DNA from: Clostridia bacterium
GTDB lineage: Bacteria; Bacillota; Clostridia; HGM11327
Reading direction: 5' to 3'
Assembly (NCBI GenBank): GCA_017935525.1
Contig: JAGBHJ010000209.1
Coordinates: forward strand, 1 to 5,093
Length of the DNA stretch: 5,093 nt
Under the pieces are notes generated by a model. The model saw only the letters and a list, made by a program, of their open reading frames with translations, did not search any database and was not told the DNA's origin. A program made the translations under genes and the position numbers. Of this stretch, positions 1 to 5,093 are shown in pieces; the first letter of the stretch is position 1, and each line of letters begins with the position of its first letter.

Positions 1-972
1 CCAAAGGAAAAGAAAAGGGCGCTCATATTCAGAATTGCCCAATGCGCATTTGCCATATTGTTGGTGGTGTCAGTAGGCTTTTTGATCCGCGAGCAGATGA
101 TTGCCAAGGAAAACGATGAGGTCTTTAACGGAATTGCAGAGCTGATCCCTCAAAACCCCACGGTAAACCCTAATCCCACGGTGACCATGACGCCAACGCA
201 AGCACCAACCGCGACCCCGTCTGCAACGCCGCAGATAACACCAACACCGTCGCAGGAGCCTGCAACAACACCGCAAGTATCCGCCACTCCGGAGGCTACG
301 CCAATACCAACACCCGAGCCTACCCCGATGCCTACGCCTGAGCCTACACCCGTGCCCACTCCTCAGCCCACACCCTCCGTATATGATAAATACGGCGCTG
401 TGCTGGAGCTGAATGATGACATGATCGGCTGGATCACCATCGACGGCACAAAGATCAACTACCCCGTAATGCAGACCCCCGAGGCGGAGCATTACTACCT
501 GTACAGAGATTTTTACGGCAAGGACAGCGTTTACGGTACGCCCTACGCCATGGCAAATTGTAAGGTCGGAGAGTCCGACAACATCATTCTGTACGGGCAT
601 CACATGAAGAACGGCTCAATGTTCTCCAATCTGATATACTACCAAACACCCAGCAGCAGACAAAAATACTGGGAGTCCCACAGGTACGTTCAGTTTGATA
701 CCTTTGACGGTGGCTACGGCAAGTACGAAATATTCGCCGCATTCAACGCCAAGGTACCCTCCAAGGACTCATTCGGCTACACCTCATTTACAAAGGCGGA
801 GTCAAAGGAGGAGTACGACAAATTCGTAAAGACCTGCCTCGACAGATCCGTTATCAAAACGGGCATCGTACCCCAGTACGGCGACGAGCTCTTGACGCTG
901 GTTACCTGCGAATTCCGTTACAAGAACAAGTACGGCAGATTTGTTGTGGTAGCACGTAAGATCTCAGAATAA
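1..972 (+). CDS. srtB: Class B sortase (SrtB family), 5' partial
   Basis: Membrane-anchored cysteine transpeptidase that would cleave a sorting signal on secreted proteins and join them to the cell wall or to another protein. The frame is open to the first base, so the true start is upstream; a TTG at 58 lies inside the membrane segment and is unlikely to be the start. The visible protein has 323 residues: a basic stretch (PKEKKR), a membrane helix (about residues 8-29), a short charged segment, a Pro/Thr-rich stalk encoded at 148-375, then a catalytic domain from about 385 to the end. The active site is complete: His in YGHHM (codon 598-600), Cys in TLVTC (907-909) and Arg ten residues later in YGRF (937-939), the class B spacing. 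GWITIDGTKINYPVMQ is the typical start of the domain. No sorting-signal substrate is visible in the window, so the target is unknown. A terminator follows at once, so it is not cotranscribed with spoIIGA. Family assignment is firm; the gene symbol denotes the class only. Confidence 0.93.
   Translation, partial: PKEKKRALIFRIAQCAFAILLVVSVGFLIREQMIAKENDEVFNGIAELIPQNPTVNPNPTVTMTPTQAPTATPSATPQITPTPSQEPATTPQVSATPEATPIPTPEPTPMPTPEPTPVPTPQPTPSVYDKYGAVLELNDDMIGWITIDGTKINYPVMQTPEAEHYYLYRDFYGKDSVYGTPYAMANCKVGESDNIILYGHHMKNGSMFSNLIYYQTPSSRQKYWESHRYVQFDTFDGGYGKYEIFAAFNAKVPSKDSFGYTSFTKAESKEEYDKFVKTCLDRSVIKTGIVPQYGDELLTLVTCEFRYKNKYGRFVVVARKISE
304..375 (+). repeat. Three in-frame 24-base repeats in the sortase stalk
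   Basis: Three tandem units encode IPTPEPTP (304-327), MPTPEPTP (328-351) and VPTPQPTP (352-375). They form the most regular part of a longer Pro/Thr/Ala/Gln-rich segment (148-375) between membrane anchor and catalytic domain. The third bases of the codons differ between units, so the amino-acid pattern is better conserved than the DNA. The likely role is an extended spacer through the cell wall (inference). Confidence 0.85.
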
Positions 973-986
973 ATTCATCAGCATTC

Positions 987-1021
987 AAAGCATCGGCAGA
1001 AGCATCTGTCGATGCTTTTTT
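987..1021 (+). terminator. Intrinsic terminator after the sortase gene
   Basis: A 14-base stem (987-1000 with 1005-1018) contains a single G-U pair and otherwise matches fully. It closes a four-base AGCA loop and runs into six T's (1016-1021). It begins 14 bases after the sortase stop codon. This is a textbook Rho-independent terminator on the plus strand, and it separates sortase transcription from the sporulation genes. Confidence 0.93.
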
Positions 1022-1080
1022 ATCCGCTGTACGACATTATATCCATCAAAACGCTTTTCTCCTCGGCAGTATCCCGACCC

Positions 1081-1113
1081 TTTGTCCGCCCTCGGTAATG
1101 TATAATTACAATA
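1081..1113 (+). promoter_or_regulatory. Putative spoIIGA-sigE promoter, possibly Spo0A-dependent
   Basis: TATAAT at 1101-1106 is a perfect -10 hexamer for the main vegetative sigma factor, which would put the transcription start near 1113, about 25 bases before the spoIIGA start. No recognisable -35 hexamer lies at 16-18 or 22 bases upstream. TTTGTCCGC (1081-1089) matches six of nine bases of the Spo0A box TTTGTCGAA, and a reverse-strand partial match sits at 1030-1038. In Bacillus subtilis, spoIIG is driven by vegetative RNA polymerase with Spo0A, so an activator-dependent promoter is expected here. Overlapping inverted repeats (1095-1099 with 1105-1109; 1098-1103 with 1111-1116) cover the -10 region. 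The -10 call is reasonable; the Spo0A sites are tentative. Confidence 0.5.
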
Positions 1114-1124
1114 CATCAACACTC

Positions 1125-1133
1125 AAGGGGGGG
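1125..1133 (+). promoter_or_regulatory. Ribosome binding site of spoIIGA
   Basis: AAGGGGGGG lies four bases before the ATG at 1138. The G-rich core can pair with the 3' end of 16S rRNA, and it supports 1138 over the out-of-frame ATG at 1098. The run of seven G's is a homopolymer where base calls can slip, but it is outside the coding region. Confidence 0.7.
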
Positions 1134-1137
1134 CGCA

Positions 1138-1941
1138 ATGGTCATCACTGTTTACGCAGACGTACTGCTTTTATTGTCATTTGTCGTAACGTTGCCCGTA
1201 GTGTGGGGCGTTGCAAGATTGCTGGGGTACGGGTTTACGCTGCTCCGAGGGGTGTTGGCATCGCTTATCTGCTTTTCCGCCACGTTGCTTGCAATAATAC
1301 TGAAGGCTTCCCTGCCACTGATGCTGCTGATATACGCCCCCGCATTCCTGCTGATGGCGTTGGTCGCCTATGGTAAAAAGCCTTTTACGGACACCGCCAA
1401 GTCCGCACTTGCCCTTTTGCTCTGCCAGGTATTCCTCGCAGGGGCGGCAAAGCTCATCGGGGACATCGTCACAAGAGGCACCGCAGACGGTGTCAGCATA
1501 TTATCGGTAATTTTGGGGTGTGTGCTGTTGATCATTGGCATAAGATCCAAACGGTCAGCATATGCTTTTAACGTAGCCACCGCACATCACTCCGCATTAC
1601 TGACGGTGGAAACAAGCGGCAGGGTGTTTCGCTTTAATGCGTTTATCGACACGGGCAATTTTCTCCGTGAGCCGATCTCCACCCTGCCCATTGCCATTAT
1701 AAGAAAAAGCGCCGCACCAAGGGAGCTACTGCAGTTATTCTCCGTGGGCAAGCATTTGCGTTACGTGCCGATCACCACAGTCAGCGGTACGGGGTTGACG
1801 CCCTGTATCCCCGCAACGGCAACCGTCACCCACAACGGCGTACATAATTGCAGTATATACGTCTGTCTTTCGGACGCCATATCCCACGAAGCCGTCATCG
1901 GTACCCAAATAATTACCGCACAAGGAGGAACCACACCGTGA
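1138..1941 (+). CDS. spoIIGA: SpoIIGA, sigma-E processing membrane aspartic protease
   Basis: Sporulation protease that removes the N-terminal pro-sequence of sigma-E, switching on mother-cell gene expression after SpoIIR signals from the forespore. The protein has 267 residues, shorter than the 309 of Bacillus subtilis. The N-terminal half is very hydrophobic, with membrane segments around residues 4-28, 33-80 (probably two or more), 86-107 and 117-134. The C-terminal half is the cytoplasmic protease domain. The active-site motif FIDTGNFLREP places the catalytic Asp at residue 171 (codon 1648-1650), equivalent to Asp183 in B. subtilis, followed by the expected hydrophobic PIAII strand. VPITTVSGTG also fits the family. 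The start is the ATG preceded by a G-rich ribosome binding site. The stop overlaps the sigE start (GTGA), and this spoIIGA-sigE order is the conserved one. The identification rests on motif, topology and context together. Confidence 0.95.
   Translation: MVITVYADVLLLLSFVVTLPVVWGVARLLGYGFTLLRGVLASLICFSATLLAIILKASLPLMLLIYAPAFLLMALVAYGKKPFTDTAKSALALLLCQVFLAGAAKLIGDIVTRGTADGVSILSVILGCVLLIIGIRSKRSAYAFNVATAHHSALLTVETSGRVFRFNAFIDTGNFLREPISTLPIAIIRKSAAPRELLQLFSVGKHLRYVPITTVSGTGLTPCIPATATVTHNGVHNCSIYVCLSDAISHEAVIGTQIITAQGGTTP
1922..1928 (+). promoter_or_regulatory. Ribosome binding site that fixes the sigE GTG start
   Basis: A consensus AAGGAGG lies inside the last codons of spoIIGA, nine bases before the GTG at 1938. 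It selects this GTG as the sigE start. With the four-base overlap GTGA (1938-1941), it suggests that sigE is translationally coupled to spoIIGA, so the protease and its substrate would be made together. Confidence 0.88.
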
Positions 1942-2641
1942 ACGTAATCAAGAGCATCTTCCACAGCATCATCCGCCTGCTTTTCCGCCGCAACACCGCC
2001 ATGTACATGATGTCGGGCAATTCTTTGTTGCCACCCCTCACCCCCGAGGCGGAACGCACCCTGGTTTTGAGAAATCAGCAGGGCGACGCCGCCGCAGGCA
2101 AAAGGCTGGTGGAGCATAACTTGCGCCTGGTGGTGTATATAGCCAAAAATTCGACAGCTCCGGTGTGCCCATGGACGACCTTATTTCCATCGGCAGTATC
2201 GGGCTGATAAAAGCCGTCAAGGCATACAAGGCGGACAAGAACATAAAGCTGGCAACATTCGCCTCCAAGTGCATCGAGAACGAGATACTTATGTTTCTGC
2301 GGAAGATAGTCAAGTGCAAGCAGGAAATATCCCTTGATGAGCCCCTTAATACCGACGCTGACGGCAACGAGCTGCAGCTGACGGACGTTTTGGGGGCGGC
2401 GGATGACGACGTTTATGAGACAACAGAGCAAAAGGTGATGAGCGAGGAGCTGCACCGCGCCATAGCACGGCTGAAAAAGAACGAGCAGATGATAATAGAG
2501 CTGAGGTTTGGGCTGAATAATAAAGAAGAAAAGACACAAAAGGAGGTAGCCGATATGCTCGGCATATCCCAATCATACATATCAAGGCTGGAAAAGAAGA
2601 TAATAAAGAAGCTGAAAAAGGACATTGTCCAGGTGGGATAA
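1938..2641 (+). pseudogene. sigE: RNA polymerase sporulation sigma factor SigE, split by a one-base frameshift
   Basis: Mother-cell sigma factor of sporulation, made as an inactive precursor and cleaved by SpoIIGA. The first frame begins at GTG 1938 and gives 89 residues: an amphipathic, basic pro-sequence (about residues 1-25), the LLPPLTPEAE segment, and LRLVVYIAK of region 2. It then goes out of frame and stops at 2205-2207. The rest of sigma-E lies in another frame from about 2150 to the TAA at 2639-2641: MDDLISIGSIGLIKAVKAY, IKLATFASKCIENEI (region 2), the SLDEPLN linker, and the region 4 helix-turn-helix TQKEVADMLGISQSYISRLE (about 2534-2593). Adding one A to the run at 2145-2149 restores IAKKFDSSGVPMDDL, as in other SigE proteins, and an intact product of 234 residues (239 in B. 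subtilis). No other damage is seen. A read or assembly error is the simplest cause; a recent real mutation would block sporulation. If the reference is correct, the gene should be treated as broken. Confidence 0.94.
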
Positions 2642-2644
2642 AGG

Positions 2645-2699
2645 AAACGGAGAGCTTGCGCCGCACCCTTGTGGGGCACAACACTTGCTCTCCGTTTTT
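2645..2699 (+). terminator. Intrinsic terminator after sigE
   Basis: An 11-base perfect stem (2645-2655 with 2687-2697) ends in a five-T run (2695-2699). It encloses a 31-base loop that can form a second hairpin (2660-2666 with 2671-2677, one mismatch). It starts three bases after the sigE stop and lies between two convergent units. On the minus strand the stem is followed by only three T's before CC, so it may also slow transcription arriving from the right, but less convincingly. Confidence 0.85.
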
Positions 2700-2753
2700 A
2701 GTCATTTTGTTTTTGTTGAATACCAAATTATTCAATTCTATAACCGATTGGTT

Positions 2754-3278
2754 TTACTGTTCCGCGTATTTCTCATCCCAATATGTGAATAGATCATCAT
2801 CATGAATTCCCGCAAAATAACTATATGGAAGAAAGGTTAAATTCTTTACATGATAACATTTTGTGTACTCATTATACAAAAAATCCATATATACGTAACC
2901 GCCGGTATAAGGATTATCAAATACCCAAAAGCGTTCATCGTCATGCTTCATCCATTCTACCGTCGGCCAGAAATATGCACCTACAGCGTCACCATTCTCA
3001 TCATAATCCACCAAAAGACTTTTCAAGTATATATTTTTATAACGCACAGTACAGTAGGGTCTTGGCTCCTTGTTAGGAGTTTTTTCAGTCCATTTGAACT
3101 CTACCCCCTCGCCTATTATATCTTTATATTCATACCCACCTACGTGTGTTACATACTGATTATTCATAATGGTATTTGTCTGGAACGGAATGATCACATA
3201 CTGCCATACTAAAAGGATCACGATTGGAAGTATTAACATCGCACCGACCACAATGGCTGCAATAACACTTTTTCTCAT
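2754..3278 (-). CDS. Hypothetical single-pass membrane protein, possible partner of the upstream surface protein
   Basis: I do not recognise this 174-residue protein. A short basic start (MRKS) leads into one strong membrane helix (about residues 5-30), and the remaining 145 residues would lie outside the cell. That part is rich in aromatic residues (several Tyr, Phe and Trp), acidic overall, and has two cysteines (76 and 141). It contains an Asp/Asn-rich turn, DYDENGD (residues 91-97). No lipobox or cell-wall sorting signal is present. The start is supported by AAGGAG (3287-3292 on the minus strand), eight bases before the ATG. The gene begins 13 bases after the upstream DNRLRE gene, whose stop codon overlaps this ribosome binding site, so the two are probably one transcript. 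By position it could be an immunity or accessory protein for that product, but the sequence alone does not show this. It is AT-rich relative to the sporulation genes. Confidence 0.8.
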   Translation of the reverse strand: MRKSVIAAIVVGAMLILPIVILLVWQYVIIPFQTNTIMNNQYVTHVGGYEYKDIIGEGVEFKWTEKTPNKEPRPYCTVRYKNIYLKSLLVDYDENGDAVGAYFWPTVEWMKHDDERFWVFDNPYTGGYVYMDFLYNEYTKCYHVKNLTFLPYSYFAGIHDDDLFTYWDEKYAEQ

Positions 3279-3286
3279 ATTCTATT

Positions 3287-3292
3287 CTCCTT
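3287..3292 (-). promoter_or_regulatory. Ribosome binding site of the small membrane protein gene
   Basis: AAGGAG on the minus strand lies eight bases before the ATG (3276-3278). It shares three bases (3292-3294, read TAA) with the stop codon of the preceding gene. Such an arrangement favours translational coupling of the two genes. Confidence 0.8.
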
Positions 3293-5093
3293 TACCACCT
3301 GTATGTTGTTCCGAAAATATATGTATATCCGGAATGATCCTCAACAAAACTTGCAATATTAGCATTTATTTCACCCATAACAAACTTATTGCCAAACGAA
3401 GTTGTACTTCCGTTATATGTTGATATTGACATATCTGCAATTACTACCCTATCTGACTCGAAAGTTCCGACTATAAAATCGTTAACATAGTGAGCGTGAA
3501 TCATTATCTCTGCAGCAAAAGAATGGAATGATGTATTACCTACGTGTGATAATAAAACCATGTTTTTTTCATCAAAAGTTAAATTATTCTTATCAGAAAT
3601 TATTATTTTGTTTTGATTCGGAACAAAAATGCCATCTGAATTATAAGCATTAACCGCATCAAGCATTGAATAATCTTTCACCTCCACTGTGCTTACCATT
3701 CTATTTGTTATACCGTCAACTAGTTCTATCTCATTGTTAAGACACTTCTTTTCAATAATTTTTTCAATATACACTTCAGCAATAAGATATCCACCAGATT
3801 TTTGAGTATTGCTAAAATACGATACAAGAATATCATCTGCACTTTTATTAGGATTAAATGTATATAGCACGCTTTCTCCCAGAGCAGTTATATTGGCTTC
3901 TGTTGGATTTAATATACAATCTGACAATGAATCTCCGTTAAAATCAATGAACGATACAGAAACCTTTGAACTTGCATCATCATTTATTACCAAACCCACC
4001 AGTCCATCCACTGAGCTTCCGGATTGATTTACGGAGTACAAGTAGGATGTTGAGTACTCAGCCATGGTAACAGACAATCCTTTACGGGACAATATAATAG
4101 AAAGCGGAATAGTGGACATATAAAAACCATCCCCCGTCTTTACTATTTCCTCACTTTCAAGCAAGTCATTACGATTCAACGTCTTCATTAAAGACGAATA
4201 ACCGTCTATCTCTATCGTACTATAAGTTTCCTGCTTCGCCCCATTAGGATCCAACGTAATCTTAATCTGAACTGTTCCCGATGTTCTTGCTGTTACAACG
4301 CCTGATGTTGAAACAGTCGCTATACTTGTGTTAAGTGATTGATATGTAACAGTCGCATCTTCATATACCGTCGATTTCATCAAAGACACTGTATCCCCAA
4401 CGCCCATGATTACATCTGTCCTGAAGTGATCAGTCATATCGGTTTTGTATTTCACAATTATCATCGGTTTATTACTCGATGAATTTTCCGTCGAATAATA
4501 ACTTAAGTGATTAGATCCGGATGACTCACTTGCATTTTTCACCAGCAATCCGCCATTCAGCATATTTGAATTATTCCTCCAGCGAGATATTGCCGAAGTA
4601 ATATCAAACGAAACATAGCCTGTTCCTGTTACAGCAACAGTATCGTATGCCGAAGACTCAAAATCCGCAGCACAATTATTCCATGTAGCTCCCGTTTCAG
4701 TCCATGAATAATCCGTACACTGGTGAATGGACAATGACTGATTAGTCAATCTTGCATAGTTAATATACAACTTAAACTCCGCACTGACAACACTGGACAT
4801 ATAGGTATATAAAATTGGCGAATTTATCAAACTATTTGCTCTAAATACCGCCCTACCCATGCCAAGGCGCGTGCTGGATCCTATGTAATTGTCAGTTTCC
4901 GAATCCTTGTTCGTAGCTGCAGCACCTTGATACAAGCCCACGTCTGTAATTCCCGCGCTGGGAACTGTCAACGTCGGATCCACCGTTACAGGGTACTCTG
5001 CTCCCTGCAGGAACGTATCGTCAACTGCAAGGCTTACAATGTACATCGCACCGGGCTTAACCTCGGTCACGTCCATTGTACCGTATGCTTCGC
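3292..5093 (-). CDS. DNRLRE and Big_2 domain surface protein with unrecognised C-terminal region, 5' partial
   Basis: Large extracellular protein; 599 residues are visible and the frame stays open off the right edge, so the ATG at 5074-5076 is only an internal Met. Numbering from that Met, residues 25-36 (AEYPVTVDPTLT) are the usual lead-in to a DNRLRE domain. Residues about 41-210 are the DNRLRE domain, a beta-rich module of secreted proteins, with AEFKLYI, WTETGATWNN, VSFDITSAISRW and KPMIIVKY as landmarks. Residues about 221-290 are a bacterial Ig-like Big_2 domain (TSIATVSTSGVVTA, SGTVQIKI). Residues 291-594 match no family I know. They include a DFNGDSLSD loop (378-386), reminiscent of calcium-binding repeats, and a His/Glu cluster near 511-533. 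No transmembrane segment, LPXTG-type signal, RHS/YD repeats or dockerin pair is visible. The protein is probably secreted, with its signal peptide off the window. Adhesin, wall-associated toxin and enzyme are all possible. The last two-thirds is AT-rich compared with the DNRLRE start. Confidence 0.88.
   Translation of the reverse strand, partial: EAYGTMDVTEVKPGAMYIVSLAVDDTFLQGAEYPVTVDPTLTVPSAGITDVGLYQGAAATNKDSETDNYIGSSTRLGMGRAVFRANSLINSPILYTYMSSVVSAEFKLYINYARLTNQSLSIHQCTDYSWTETGATWNNCAADFESSAYDTVAVTGTGYVSFDITSAISRWRNNSNMLNGGLLVKNASESSGSNHLSYYSTENSSSNKPMIIVKYKTDMTDHFRTDVIMGVGDTVSLMKSTVYEDATVTYQSLNTSIATVSTSGVVTARTSGTVQIKITLDPNGAKQETYSTIEIDGYSSLMKTLNRNDLLESEEIVKTGDGFYMSTIPLSIILSRKGLSVTMAEYSTSYLYSVNQSGSSVDGLVGLVINDDASSKVSVSFIDFNGDSLSDCILNPTEANITALGESVLYTFNPNKSADDILVSYFSNTQKSGGYLIAEVYIEKIIEKKCLNNEIELVDGITNRMVSTVEVKDYSMLDAVNAYNSDGIFVPNQNKIIISDKNNLTFDEKNMVLLSHVGNTSFHSFAAEIMIHAHYVNDFIVGTFESDRVVIADMSISTYNGSTTSFGNKFVMGEINANIASFVEDHSGYTYIFGTTYRW

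Noticed and set aside
70..603. Long minus-strand open frames opposite the sortase gene
   Set aside because: They are antisense to the Pro/Thr-rich repeats and catalytic domain; their Arg/Cys/Gly-rich translation is typical of a shadow frame, and the plus-strand sortase has full catalytic motifs.
1098..1376. Plus-strand open frame starting at ATG 1098, before spoIIGA
   Set aside because: It is out of frame with spoIIGA, overlaps the putative -10 region, has no ribosome binding site and no recognisable protein features.
2145..2150. Programmed -1 frameshift site in sigE
   Set aside because: The sequence C AAA AAT does not fit the X XXY YYZ slippery pattern, I saw no clear stimulatory stem-loop, and sigE in other species is a single continuous frame.
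2540..2546. Perfect AAGGAGG inside the 3' part of sigE
   Set aside because: It encodes KEV in the region 4 helix-turn-helix (TQKEVADML) and has no suitable gene start behind it.
2075..2735. Minus-strand open frames opposite sigE
   Set aside because: They lie antisense to well-conserved sigma-E coding sequence, and their translations are unlike any protein family.
2716..2735. Seven-base inverted repeat (TTGAATA/TATTCAA) in the convergent spacer
   Set aside because: The stem is AT-only apart from one pair and has no T-run on the 3' side of either strand, so it is not a credible terminator.
3292..3420. The surface protein as a substrate of the class B sortase
   Set aside because: Its C-terminus ends in YIFGTTYRW with no sorting motif, hydrophobic segment or basic tail, so a direct link with the sortase is not supported.

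Overview
The window looks like chromosomal DNA from an endospore-forming, Gram-positive gut-type Firmicute of class Clostridia, probably near Oscillospiraceae/Ruminococcaceae. The reasons are a spoIIGA-sigE pair (the sigma-E module found only in endospore formers), a class B sortase, strong AAGGAGG ribosome binding sites, and a DNRLRE/Big_2 surface protein of the sort common in those genomes. The family-level placement is inference.

Left half, plus strand, moderately GC-rich. Positions 1-972 hold a class B sortase whose 5' end lies off the window. It has a membrane anchor, a long Pro/Thr-rich stalk and the full His-Cys-Arg catalytic set, and is closed by a strong intrinsic terminator (987-1021). 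A short spacer with a TATAAT box and two weak Spo0A-box-like sequences leads to spoIIGA (1138-1941), the membrane aspartic protease that activates pro-sigma-E. It overlaps sigE (1938-2641) by four bases (GTGA). sigE is split: a run of five A's at 2145-2149 appears one A short, so the first reading frame stops at 2205-2207 while the rest of sigma-E continues intact in another frame. It is either a sequencing or assembly slip or a real lesion in an essential sporulation gene. A stem-loop terminator (2645-2699) ends this unit.

Right half, minus strand, distinctly AT-rich. A large extracellular protein enters from the right edge (3292-5093, 5' end missing) with a DNRLRE domain, one Big_2 Ig-like domain and a roughly 300-residue C-terminal region I do not recognise. 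Thirteen bases after it comes a 174-residue single-pass membrane protein (2754-3278), also unrecognised. GC content falls from the conserved N-terminal part toward the C-terminal region and the small gene. That arrangement resembles polymorphic toxin/immunity or other variable-tip surface loci, though no toxin fold was identified.

No rRNA, tRNA, CRISPR array, insertion sequence or attachment site was seen. No gene-free stretch exceeds 300 bases; the two spacers (973-1137 and 2642-2753) are covered by the terminator and promoter entries.
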